A stretch of DNA of 64,000 bases from Sepiola atlantica (Eukaryota > Mollusca > Cephalopoda > Sepiida > Sepiolidae). The stretch covers positions 155,855,107 to 155,919,106 of the forward strand of contig OY744520.1 in NCBI GenBank assembly GCA_963556195.1, given 5' to 3'. The position numbers were made by a program, and so were the translations under genes. This document shows positions 46,386 to 57,440 of the stretch, piece after piece; position 1 is the first letter of the stretch; each line of letters opens with the position of its first letter. Below the pieces are notes generated by a model that saw only the letters and a program-made list of their open reading frames with translations, was not told where the DNA came from and ran no database searches.

Positions 46386-47118
46386 GTATGGCTGTGTGGA
46401 GTCTAAGTATATGGATTTGTACATGAATATTATTGATAATATAATGAGTTTATATATGGTTTGTGATGTAGCTAATCACAGAACTTATGTTAGATTACAA
46501 ATACATCTTCAGGCAAAATTGACGTATTTGATGAAAACGTTTTGAATAATTATGACCAGAATATATTGTTTGGCTTATTTTATTTTAATCTTTTATTATT
46601 TGTAATATGCGAAATATTTTTCTTCTTTGATCAAATATTTTCTAATTAATATTTTAAGTGACACTTTCAAAATATATGAATCTCATAAAATTTCCGAAAA
46701 CTATTCATGTATATAATATATGCACAGAAATAAAAGAAGTAAATACAAACACGAACAAATAATTCTTACATGTTTAAAGTTTTCTTTACCAGAACCAGCA
46801 CTCAGAGTATTAAAAGTTTAAAACATCGATATTCCACACTAAATAGCATTTCCCATGTTTCAGATAGTGTCTATTATAAATCACAATCAAAGTATGAGAC
46901 GGATAAGCAAAAACACTACTCAGAATTTCAAATGAACCATATTAAAGGTTAATCTCAATGTAAAATCGTCTAAAACCCCGGGATTCCACTTTACACATTT
47001 AACCGAGTGAGTATCCAATTCATCAGTGAAAGAAGTATAACAAATGTTATATCAGGACTCTCTGATAGTAGTCTTCATTATTATTGATAATAAAGTATCT
47101 ATATACTTGTGTAATGCT
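46386..47118. other. no recognisable gene
   Basis: AT-rich; short frames only. Confidence 0.5.
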
Positions 47119-47177
<59 letters not shown>

Positions 47178-47188
47178 ATATATATATA

Positions 47189-47233
<45 letters not shown>

Positions 47234-47262
47234 GTATATATATACATATATATATATATATT
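47119..47262. repeat. complex TA/TG microsatellite
   Basis: TA with a TGTGTG island and TGTA interruptions. Confidence 0.95.
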
Positions 47263-47540
47263 AATTATAAAGATTATGTATCTGTATGTTTGTCTGTCTG
47301 AAGCCGAACCTCCATCAGAGTAATAGTACTATTTACTTTGTCTGCCAGTTTCTTTATATACTACCACAGAAACCGCCATAAACACAATGCGCATTTCTCA
47401 ATTTACATAATTAATTGCTTTTAAACTTCTAATAAATTAGTATTGGCAAATATACACTTATGATTGTTTTCTTCAGATGTCCACATGTATTTACGCTATT
47501 TTTCTCGCTAATAATCCTACTTGCAAATTATAACTATTTC

Positions 47541-47543
<3 letters not shown>

Positions 47544-47631
<88 letters not shown>
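47544..47631. repeat. (TA)n microsatellite
   Basis: TA with one TGTA interruption. Confidence 0.95.
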
Positions 47632-47633
<2 letters not shown>

Positions 47634-48584
47634 AAATTAGTTACGTAGTTAATCTATCTACTGCGAAACCGATTGACAGCCAGTGTTACTCCACTGAATT
47701 GGTTACCTCCCTCTGATTATTCAGTATGGACGCAAGACGGGCGCGTTTATTAAAATGTAAACAAAACGCTGGCCTTTACCATGTTACTTTTACTCTGATT
47801 TATTTATTAAAACGTTCTAAGTGTGTGCCATTATTTTTTTAAACACAAATTAATTGAATCAAATTGTTTAATTAAAATAATAATTGACTTAAACATTACT
47901 ATTTAAAAAACCCACACACCTTATAATGAATTTAGTTTATGTAAATTTTTTTCGAGATCATTTAAAAAACTATTCGTGTTTACTGTATTTGATTTTTAAA
48001 TGGTTTTATTTTAGGTTCACCTTTTTTCCGATTTGAAAAACTTCCAATATTATCATTTTCTAACGACCTTAACTGTGTTGATGTTTTTTACCTTTTACGC
48101 TGTAAAGCTTTTATTTACAAACTGTTGTTATTATTCCGTATTTTATTTATTAAAATAAAAGATGCGATTTTCTTTTCTTTTCTGTCAACAAAAAATGAAC
48201 ACATTGTACTGTAAAACTACATAACTGATTTTAGAATCAAATTGTTTAATTAAAAAATGTAATATAACAAAAACACACACATATGTATGGAGGAGGATAA
48301 AAAATGAGGGGGGGATATTTTTTTCTGAACTAAAACTATTTCTATATATGGGGGAGGGTAAAAAAATTGGGGAGGGGTTGAAAAAATTTTCTTTATGTTT
48401 AACTAAAAATATTCTTGATCGAAAACAAAGAAAATAAATGTCTAACCACCCAAGAAATATAACTGGGGCTCAATCGGTTTACGGATGAGCGTTCATTTCT
48501 GACGCGGCAGCCTAGCAAACATATGCGATCAGAGGGAGCATATATTTGCTAATATATATAATAGTGGTGTAGTTTTTTAAAAGC
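47632..48584. other. no recognisable gene; G-rich patch
   Basis: AT-rich; the plus strand has G-runs at about 48290-48380 (GAGGGGGG, GGGGGAGGG, GGGGAGGGG). Short duplicated blocks such as AATCAAATTGTTTAATTAAAA occur at about 47855 and 48237. Confidence 0.5.
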
Positions 48585-49010
48585 ATAGTTTATATAGCAA
48601 ACTTGACTTATTAAAAGTAAACCGTTTGAAAACCATACCTAGCAATTGCTTTTTTAATTAATTATCAGATTAGAAATAAAGATATAGTAACATACCTTTT
48701 TTTAATAATCTCGTTTTGTTGTTCTTATCAATTCGTGATTTGTTGACATGAATTTAAGATGAAAGTGTTCTTAGGTAAAGACACTGTGCTTGACAGCGCC
48801 TAATGAATAATAAATCTTGTTGTGCTTTTAAAAAGAATTGTTTATATGAGAAAACTTGAATTATTAAAAATAAACTGTTAGAAAGTAATATAATGCAACT
48901 TCTTTTTTAAGGTAATTTTCTGAAGATTTATCTTAGCAGAGTAAAGAATAAAAATATAGCAAAATACCTTTTTTTAATTATCTTTTGTTTTAGGGGGGGG
49001 TTCAGTTCGT
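48585..49010 (+). repeat. tandem duplication, unit about 255 bp
   Basis: 48590-48760 and 48840-49010 share the ordered blocks GTTTATAT, AACTTGA.TTATTAAAA, TAAAC.GTT, TTGCTTTTTTAA-like, AATA.AGATATAG.A and ATACCTTTTTTTAAT. Copies are clearly diverged. Confidence 0.6.
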
Positions 49011-49084
49011 CTGATGTTAGAGTAAATGTTGGATTAACGTGTTCTAAGCACCGGAAATTGCCGGTCGCAGCGTCAAATAAATAA

Positions 49085-49094
49085 CACACACACC

Positions 49095-49176
<82 letters not shown>
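49085..49176. repeat. (CA)n(TA)n microsatellite
   Basis: CA to about 49120, then TA up to the MITE. Confidence 0.95.
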
Positions 49177-49180
<4 letters not shown>

Positions 49181-49577
49181 TCAGTTTATATTATATTTCA
49201 ATAACCATGGTTTTATTTTATTATTTTTATTTTTTCACATTTCAAAAATACATAACATTATTAGTGGGTTCCCCCTACGTGTGAGTTTTTTATCTCTTTT
49301 TTTGTTTTTGTTTGCTTTCACTTTAAAATTAACTACTATATAGCGTAGGTCTTTCAAGACACTTTAATCCAAGAACTTTTTCCTCTTTGTGATTTTTTTC
49401 TGATGATTTTGTAGTGTTGCAGTGACGATATTGACATAAATATGTTGTTTGGCACAAGACAAATTAAACGGACCGTAAAAATATATCTCACAGAAATGTT
49501 ATGTTTTTTGTAAATGTGAAAAAATAAAAATAATTAAATAAAACCATGGTTATTGGAATATAATATGAACTGACTTA
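49177..49577. mobile_element. MITE-like element with about 80-bp terminal inverted repeats
   Basis: Arms 49177-49258 and 49497-49577 are inverted copies with few mismatches, starting TAAGTCAGTT and including AATAACCATGGTTTTATTT. TA lies outside each end and could be the target duplication, as for Tc1/mariner-type elements. The element is about 400 bp with no coding sequence. It sits at the edge of a TA tract, so the left target duplication cannot be distinguished from the microsatellite. Confidence 0.8.
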
Positions 49578-49581
49578 TACT

Positions 49582-49690
49582 TGCTCTGTTATCAATAATT
49601 GACAATCATCGAGCTGAATCTTTTAAGAGAAATACAAAGTAAAAGGAACTGATAGCATATGCTGATACAGTAATTGTCATAATTAATAAT

Positions 49691-49735
<45 letters not shown>

Positions 49736-50969
49736 ATATATATATATGATAAATACATTTATATGTGTGTTTACGTGGGTGTAATGTATTGCAAAAACTC
49801 GGTTTATTTAAATGTATTTAAAAGTACGTTCAATTTAGTTGCCGGATTCATTGTCGAGAACGTATCCACACCCACAAGAACTTCGCAATTACTTAGTTGG
49901 TCAGGGAATTTCTGGAGTTCATCTAATATCCCGGCCAACGCCAAGACACGGGTCCTGCTAGTGTAAAATATATTACTATTCTCGATTTTAGGAATAAAGA
50001 ATATATTTTTCTATTTAGCATAGTGAATTGATGTAAATAAATCAATTATATCAAGATTGTAAACGAAATGGAATACGTGTATTTCGTTTAATTAGTATAT
50101 TGTACGGTAGCATGCGGGCGTTAGAAAATAATAAAATATTCTGATCTGTTGATATGTACGCAAGAGAGATATTTTGAAATTAATTTTAGAATTAGAACAA
50201 TCGAAGAATCGGTATTTGCTTTATGTAACGGAAATGTTGATAAATTATGGGTCGCCTGTATATTTTAACATAAGAAAATGTGAAAAATCATAACGGATAT
50301 AGCACGAATAGTATTCTGTCATTTTTTATTTTGTTAATGTAGAAAGTGTTGATACTCGAAGTTTTACAAAATAGAAGATGTATTTTTTCAGCTTAAGTAT
50401 GTATTATAGTGGCTGAATGTTAACAAATAAGTTATTTTAAAAATTTACAAGAAATAGAATAATTAGACTGTTCAATTGCTAATCGGCAATCGTGTGTTCC
50501 GACGCAGAGTTAACGCTGAGGAATGTACGGAAACACGCAAACGTAAGAATAGGTAAAGTGTTCTTATGTGTTTGTCGTATTTAAGGTTATAATGTATTTA
50601 GAGTATGTGATGAAATAACTTCACATGATTCTGTTTGTATCACAATAAGACAGATGTGCTAATTACACGTTGCAGCTTGGTTTATTTATTATTAATGGAA
50701 TATTTATTGTAAAAAGAATTGCAATAGCGTGAACTGAAACGATTTTGAGTTTGATTTCTCTTCAGTCTATTCTGACTATGGTCTATACAATACTGAGACT
50801 TCGTAGCTACTTTTTTCCTCTTTCCATCTTTACCGTAATCAGCATATCTTCTCAATATTAGTATGATTTGTAATTTGACACTTCTAGCTCTTATATTATT
50901 ACGTTTTTTTTTTAATTTAAGTGTTAAATGAACGTAAATCTATTTAAAAAATGAAATAAGATATCGAAA
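49582..50969. other. no recognisable gene; TA tract and small hairpin
   Basis: (TA)n with TGTG at 49691-49747. AAACGAAAT (50061-50069) pairs with ATTTCGTTT (50081-50089). The frame at 49730-49966 starts in the repeat and is unrecognised. Confidence 0.5.
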
Positions 50970-50998
50970 AGTGCCAGGGCAACGCCGGCTAAGTACAG

Positions 50999-51004
<6 letters not shown>
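50970..51004 (+). repeat. Helitron-like 3' terminus, tentative
   Basis: CCAGG-GCAACG-CCGGC (imperfect hairpin) followed about 9 bases later by CTAAT resembles a Helitron end (hairpin, then CTRR before T). The stem is degraded and no 5' end was identified. Confidence 0.3.

Positions 51005-51062
<58 letters not shown>
51001..51062. repeat. (TA)n microsatellite
   Basis: Pure TA tract. Confidence 0.95.
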
Positions 51063-51065
<3 letters not shown>

Positions 51066-51067
51066 AA

Positions 51068-51110
51068 CACTAGCGGGACCCGTGTAAATTACACGAAATG
51101 ATGTTTTTAA
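51068..51110 (-). repeat. CTAGCGGGACCC element end
   Basis: ACTAGCGGGACCCGTG is shared with 13753. CGTGTAAATTACACG directly after it is a self-complementary hairpin. On the minus strand it ends in CTAGT. Confidence 0.45.
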
Positions 51111-51274
51111 TATTAATTATCTTGTTCCTAACTTATACATGTTTGAATAAAATATAAGATTTGGACTTGTATATTTAATTTTGAAAAATTAATAATACAT
51201 GAAACAATTTACAAAACTTCTTTATATACAATATTTCTACTTTGTAAATGTTTTTGATTAAATAAAATTTGGCT

Positions 51275-51285
51275 CCAATTCATGA
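51275..51285. repeat. 11-bp target site duplication (left)
   Basis: CCAATTCATGA, repeated exactly at 51657-51667. Confidence 0.8.
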
Positions 51286-51656
51286 ATATTTATTTACTCC
51301 TCTCAAGGAGATAGGCACAAGGCCAGTTTTATCTTACTCCTACAAGTAAGATGTTACCCAAGGTCGGGTCGGGAAAGTGGAGTTTGAAAAGCCAGCGCTT
51401 GAGAAGGTGAGCACTCTGGCCATTCAAAATTGGCTGGGCAGCTCCGTTAGAATTCCCCGGTAGGGGCGCCCCAGGCAGTAAGCAATAAACTTACTCCTCC
51501 CCAAAGAGGGGAGGCGAAGCCTGGGAGGGTGGACCTCCTAGAACTGCACAGGACGTACCCATGAATCAAGCCTCGAAGGCCAAGACAATACGAGTCTGTG
51601 GGGTGCAGTATCCATCGGAACAGATACTACACTTTGATCTTAGCCAAAAAGCCAAG
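51286..51656 (-). mobile_element. retroposon with U2 snRNA-like head (SINE-like)
   Basis: On the minus strand the 5' end reads GGCTTTTTGGCTAAGATC, then AAGTGTAGTATCTGTTC, closely matching the 5' part of U2 snRNA including the branch-point recognition GUAGUA. Within about 40-50 bases it departs from U2 into an unrelated, GC-richer body of about 320 bases and ends in an A-rich AGTAAATAAATAT tail at 51286. An exact 11-bp direct repeat flanks it. This is the layout of an LINE-mobilised SINE or snRNA chimera. It is not a functional U2 gene, because most of the RNA is missing. Confidence 0.75.
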
Positions 51657-51667
51657 CCAATTCATGA
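51657..51667. repeat. 11-bp target site duplication (right)
   Basis: CCAATTCATGA directly next to the U2-like head. Confidence 0.8.
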
Positions 51668-51689
51668 GTAGCATACAAAGATTCGGAAG

Positions 51690-52022
51690 GTCGTTGCGTT
51701 TGATGTAAGCATGACACACAAAATCACACACGCTATTGTATTAATATGTGTCTTCCCGGTCGTCCCCTCTCTACCTCTCTTCCCCTTCCCCTCGAAATGT
51801 AGAAAAATATCTCAGAGGTTAATTGGTATCGAACTATAAACTAGTCGGGTCGAAGTCAAAAATACTACGTCGTTAACCGTTGCGCCAAAGGGAAATACTT
51901 GAAAATATTTCGAAAATTAGGCGAGTTTAATGTTTTTCAAAATCTAGGAACGGCACGCATGCGCAGAGCTGTTGCCGGAAGCGTGACACACGAACACACA
52001 CGCTATCGTATTAATATATAGA
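51690..52022 (-). repeat. repeat with duplicated ACACACGCTAT(T/C)GTATTAAT block
   Basis: ACACACGCTATTGTATTAAT near 51727 recurs as ACACACGCTATCGTATTAAT near 51998, each preceded by CATGACACAC or CGTGACACAC. A tRNA-like segment lies between the two. Confidence 0.55.
51815..51895 (-). pseudogene. tRNA-like segment (SINE head or tRNA pseudogene)
   Basis: Minus strand: TGGCGCAACGGTTAACG near 51887-51871 fits a tRNA A box, and AGTTCGATACC (51836-51826) fits the B box at a tRNA-like distance. The acceptor ends (TTTCCC and the sequence after the B box) do not pair, so no functional tRNA. It may be the promoter part of a tRNA-derived SINE. Confidence 0.55.
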
Positions 52023-52195
52023 TTATTACCCTCTACGCCAAATAGTCAGATTTGAACCTCTGAAAGGATGTAATACCTGTTTGGCCTAGACTGTAATAAT
52101 GTTTATTAAATTTTATAAATTATCTACTTGATATCGAGAACTCTTGAAAATATTGGTTGTATGTTCAGTTTAATAATATATTTGAACATGATTAA

Positions 52196-52264
52196 TTATA
52201 TATATATATATAGATACATATATATAATATTTATATATATACATACATATACACACACACACAT

Positions 52265-52328
<64 letters not shown>

Positions 52329-52329
52329 G
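52196..52329. repeat. (TA)n/(CA)n/(TA)n compound microsatellite
   Basis: TA, then ACACAC with TACA, then TA to 52329. Confidence 0.95.
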
Positions 52330-53519
52330 TGATTATGATTCAAAACTCGAATTGAGACATTTACACTAGCTTGACTATTTACCAAATCATGATTTTAAAG
52401 ACTTCAAACAAGTCCACTATAAGGCGTTTTTAATTGAGAAATGATTTTGAACAAAAAAAAATACTTTTTAATAAACTGTCACCTTGACCTAAAAGAAACC
52501 CATGTTTACATAATTGAAAGCAACAGTCAGCTGTTATATCAGTGGGTTCTTTCTAGTTTCTTGTTGTAAACAAAAGCTGAAGAAATAGCTTTCCCGGTGG
52601 CTTTACCCCCCCCCCCCCCCCACTCAGACACAGACAGTAACATCTGTATGTCTCTACCCAATATATAAATACATGTATGTGTGTGTGGACGTGTATATTT
52701 GTGTGTCTGTATATGAGCTCAAGCGAGTGCGTAAACCATAGATCAGTTATTTCGGCTCTATCTGAAGAAAGAGCCGCAAGAAAAAGCACGTATAATGAGT
52801 GCGATTCGTCGTCTTGACTTCTTTTATTGCCACGAGATATGCTGAAGTAAATTAGATTTTTCCACTGATATAATCTCGGATTCAATTTCAGATAATTTAC
52901 TGATTTTCTATTCTGATAATTTTACTCTTTTATTGCTCTGTTTTCCCTTTTTTTATCAAGAATCTTTATCATCTTTTTGCTTCGGATAATTTTATAAATC
53001 TGTCTAACGAATTTTGGCTCGATAGTCAGGGAGTTCAGACCTTAAATGTACACATACACAAATAAAGTGAAGAAGACATTTATTTGCAGAATGTTTCAAA
53101 AGAAGTGACAAGAAGAATAAGAAGGCCAAGAAAAACAGATGCCGCCGTGAATGTTAAACTCGGTGTCAGATAATGAAGTTATCCACTCTAAACAGGGCCC
53201 CGTTTTTTGATCAGAGGAAATTCAAACCGGTTTTCTTTTCCTTATTTTCGTCATATTAGTTCTCGCCTTTGTGATTTCTTTCTTATGCCATTTGGTATTG
53301 TATGAGTTTGTTCCAATTTCGATCCAATGTTTCCCCGTTCTACTCGCCCATCTACCGTTTGAGAGTTATTTCCATTAACTGTTTACATGTGCTTCCTTAT
53401 TAATTTATTTTCCTATTTTTGTGTCTCTTAATCTTGCTAGGATTCCATCCCGGGGGAGAATCTACACATTTTTGGATGCGTCTTCGCATTTCTTAAAGAT
53501 GTCGGGTCTGACGTTATGC
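52330..53519. other. no recognisable gene; C run
   Basis: A run of about 17 C lies near 52604-52621. The 110-codon minus frame at 52885-52553 starts at TTG and reads through simple repeats, so it is not supported. Confidence 0.5.
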
Positions 53520-55797
53520 TACGCGTAACATTTAAATAGCATTCTAAGCACTGAATGCGCAGACTGAATTTTTATTATCGTCCAAATATATTTATAGGAG
53601 GGTTTGTCTGTCAGTTACCATGTCACACTTAAATTACTAATAAAAAGCATCGAACAAGTCAACATTAAGTTCAAATCGTCTATTTGTTTGTCTGGCATGG
53701 TTAAGTTTTAAATAACATGTTCATCGTTCTGTATAAAATAGCTTTTCCATTTATCTGTCAAGCTTACTTATGAAATGGTATTGCATTTGGTCTGTCACGT
53801 TTAAGTTTTAAGAAGCGTTTACGTTGATCTGTTACGCTTAGATTTGAAATACTATTACCGGCGGTCTGTCAAGCATGAGCATGAAATAGCATGTTAATCT
53901 GTCTTTCACAAGTATTGTTTAAATAACATTTATGTTGCTCTGACACGCTAAACATTCAAATGGAATTTTATCGATCTATGCCGATTAATATTATGAAACA
54001 TTTCGCAAATATGTCACGTTAAAAATATCATAGTTATTTTATCTGTAAAAAAGCATTTGTATAGATTTCTCACGATTAACTTTAACATAACTGTTTCTTT
54101 ATATTTTTATCCTTCAGTTTAAATCGACGTTTTACGCTTAAATTTAAAGTAGAATTTTAGTCAGTTCCACACCCCTAAGATTGAAAGAAAATGTTACTTT
54201 TCCGACCAGGCTTAATGTAGAAATATGTTCTTTGTCGATCTGGCAAATTTCACTTTATCAGAGCATTTGCGTTGGGCTGTAACGCTTACGTTTCAAACAG
54301 CATTTTCGTTGGTCTCTCGTGCTTACACTTTAAACACAGGATTTTCGAGACATCTATGGATGTTTATATAAAACTCCTTATCCCCTTTGTTTGTTTTAAA
54401 TAACGCCAGTCTGTTATTTCGTCATTGTCCGTCTGTCACATTTAAATTTTAAATATTATTTTGGATATTTCCACGCGGACTATAAAAGATTAGGATCGTA
54501 GGAATATTGAATCCCGCCATTATCTGTTAGTAGAGACACCTTGTCTCCGTGACGATGCTTGGATTTTTATGTGTGTGCATAAAATAGCAATTCCTGTTCC
54601 ATGGATATTTTACAACAGGTGTTTTGTGTCGCCATTAAATAACCAAGAAAACCGTTGACCTGCTATAAAACGAAACCAAGCGGAAGTGTTATTTTTTAAT
54701 ATCTTACATTTAACTGAATCGACAAGAAAATAATAGTCATTTTAAACAAAGATGTTCGTATTTTTTCAAATGCATTTACGTATCTATATAATCGCTTCTT
54801 TCGATGAATCGGACACTCTGTCACGCGTTAGTATACAATAGAATGTACGGTGTCCGTTAATGATTACGTTTGAATTTTTTAATTTAAAATCACTCCAGAC
54901 AAGTCATGAAGCCACTTGATGCAAGGAGCTAAGAAAAATTCCACTTAAAGGTAAAATACTAGCCAACGATAAGTGTTAAATGCCTTGATTCGGACCCAGA
55001 AAATAGCAATCCTTTCCCTTTTGTCACAAACATCGCTCTTGAAATGGAAGGACTAAAAAACAAAATTAAGGAAGCGAGAGTTACAAAGATGCTGAAATGA
55101 AACCCATGATTTACTTTCTACTCCCCTTTGATCCTCTTTCTTCTCCCCTTATATAATAGCATCTGCATTGGTCACTTAAGTCTAACTCTAGAATTACACG
55201 ATTATTCGTCTCCCATGCGTATATTTAAAATATTATTTTCATTAAGCTGTCACGATTAACTTTTAAATGGTATTGGTCATTAATTTGTTACCCTCATGTA
55301 TTTAACAACATTTTTTTTGGGTCGTCATTCTTACGAATGAAATTGCATATTACTTGGTTTAAAAAAAATGTTAATCTGTTTCTTACGCTCAATTATGAAA
55401 TAGAATTTCCGTTCGTCTGTCATCGTAAAGTTAGACATATTATTTCAACCAGCCCATTAAACCTAAATCTGACATATAATGTTCCCTGGTGTGTTATGTT
55501 TAAGTTAAGAACATCATTTTAATTCGTGTTAATACGATTGAGATGGAAATATTTTTCTTTTATCTGTCATATTTAAGTTTAAAATAGAATTTGGTTGACC
55601 TATCACGAATAAGTTTGAAACAGCTTTTCATACTTGACGTATACCGATTAAAACAATGTTTCAAACTTATTGGATAGCCTTTTTGTAGGTCAGTTATGCT
55701 TTAATTTGAAATAAGATTTAAATCAGCCTGTTACAATCAAGCTTGCAATCAAATGTTATTATCTACACACTTATAGTGAATGGACGCATCTTAAGAA
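53520..55797 (+). repeat. satellite array, unit about 38 bp, interrupted
   Basis: Diverged copies of the same unit as at 35440 (GTCTGTCACG, TTAAGTTT, AAATAGCATTTTCG) run from about 53520 to 54480 and again from about 55180. The array ends in GAATGGACGCATCTT (55783-55797), the same end sequence as the first array. The gap 54480-55180 holds unique sequence and a copy of the unclassified dispersed repeat. Confidence 0.7.
54895..55105 (-). repeat. unclassified dispersed repeat, copy 3
   Basis: Reverse-oriented copy of the repeats at 38975 and 40290: CATGAAGCCACTTGATG, TAAAGGTAAAATACTAGCC, GAAAATAGCAAT, TTTTGTCACAAA. It lies inside the satellite array. Confidence 0.65.
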
Positions 55798-56849
55798 TTA
55801 TTATTGTGTTCCTTATGTAAACTTCTCCTGCACTAATTTTAGACTTTTTATTTTCGCTTTTCTTTTCTTTATGCTTTATTTATCGATTCTAATCTTTCTC
55901 AATTTTTCTGTTAATTTTATTTTACTTTTCGTATACTTTCTCTTCCATGTTTTTTCCTCGTTATGATTTTACTACCGAAAATTATTTAATTCTCGTGTTT
56001 TTTGTCAGTTTTCTCTTCCCCTTATTTTTTCTCTCATCTTATATATTTCTTCACTTATTTTATTTGCATCCATTTCGCATATTCCTGATTCATTCGTGAT
56101 TTGATTCTTTTAAATCAGAATTTCACGAAGTAAACAGTATACGTGTTGTTCCAACGCGTAATCGTAAGATGTCCAGGGAAAATGGAACGGAGTGGTTATA
56201 ACCTGATTTTTATTCGAAATAGGGTCTCATAAACGAGTATCTCATTCAGAATATATGGAGTTTATTTTACCCAGGCGATTTGAATATTGGCGATAAATAC
56301 AGATAAACTTGCTGAAGTTTGGTGAATGCTTTAATATAAAAATAGGTTAAAATGATAGCACAGTGTAATAAAAGAATTACCAGTTTTTCAAATTTTTAAA
56401 CAACTTGCACATTTAAGAACTGCTACAATAAGATACTGGCTCTATGATTGCTAAAATTCCCTACTATGTTGCATTTTCGCAAGAAGCATACGAATACGTA
56501 GGCGAAGCGAGAGGAATCACGTGCTCGCATAGGCATACTTGGAGATTTAAACTGGGATTTTAAAAAGTCGTTTGTAAGACAGAGTTATAAAAAGTAACAA
56601 TTATAGACATCTAATTGTCTGAGTCTTAAAATCGAGAAAAGACCTTCAGAATGTTATATCTTTTTCACCTCGTATTTTACTGGCTGACACGACAAAAAGT
56701 ATGTATTCTATGGTGAATATGTGTCTAGAGTATGGAATTCCGACTAGACAGTGCTTTTAACAGAAAAAGCTAAAATATAGCCACTGCTTCTTCACATCAG
56801 AGCAGAAATAATCAAACTCATAAATGTCTGATAAGAATTGTTTCGAAAA
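55798..56849. other. no recognisable gene
   Basis: T-rich plus strand from 55800 to 56100, otherwise AT-rich and featureless. Confidence 0.5.
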
Positions 56850-57440
56850 TGAAAACGATCACATGTGGTAATAAATGTTTCCAAATATGGGCAAGAAACA
56901 AAATGAAAAAATCGCATGTTATAATGAATGTACATGAATGGAAAGAAAAAATGAAAAATCACATGCCGAAAGAAATGTTTCCAAAAAATCGGAAAAAATT
57001 AAAATTAAAAAGTCGCATGTGGTAATGAATGTTTCCAAAAGTAGGAAAAATAAAAAATCACATGTAGTAATAAATGTTTCCAAAAATAGGAAAAAGAAGA
57101 AAAATGAAAAAACACACACGTAGTTATAAATGTTTCTGAAAATGGGAAATAATAAAAATTAGAAAATCACATGTAGTAATAAATGTTTTCAAATGGAAAG
57201 TAAGAAAAATGAAAAATCACATGTGGTAACATTTTTTTTCTAAAATAGAAAGCAATAATGGAAAGCTCACATGTGGTAATAAATGTTTCCAAAAAAAGCG
57301 AAAGAATAAAAATGAGAGCATCACATGTGGTAATAAATGTTTCCAAAATGAAAAGATGAAAAATGAAAAAATGTTTCTAAAAATAGGCAAAGAATAAAAA
57401 TAAAAAATATTAAATGTTGTAATAAATGTTTTGGAAAATT
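56850..57440 (+). repeat. minisatellite, about 12 copies of 46-57 bp
   Basis: Unit close to CACATGTGGTAATAAATGTTTCC followed by AAAA.AGG, A-rich spacer and AAAAATGAAAAAT. Copies start near 56862, 56914, 56960, 57013, 57059, 57113, 57167, 57218, 57267 and 57323, with two decayed ones after that. The repeated phenylalanine-rich minus-strand frames are by-products. Confidence 0.85.

Noticed and set aside
51600..51656. Functional U2 snRNA gene on the minus strand.
   Set aside because: Only the 5' stretch of U2 is present, followed by unrelated sequence; no Sm site or 3' stem-loops are seen, and the unit has retroposon hallmarks.
51815..51895. Functional tRNA gene on the minus strand.
   Set aside because: A and B boxes are present but the acceptor and anticodon stems do not pair.
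52553..52885. 110-codon minus-strand frame.
   Set aside because: It starts at TTG and runs through a C-run and CA repeats, with low-complexity glycine and histidine stretches.
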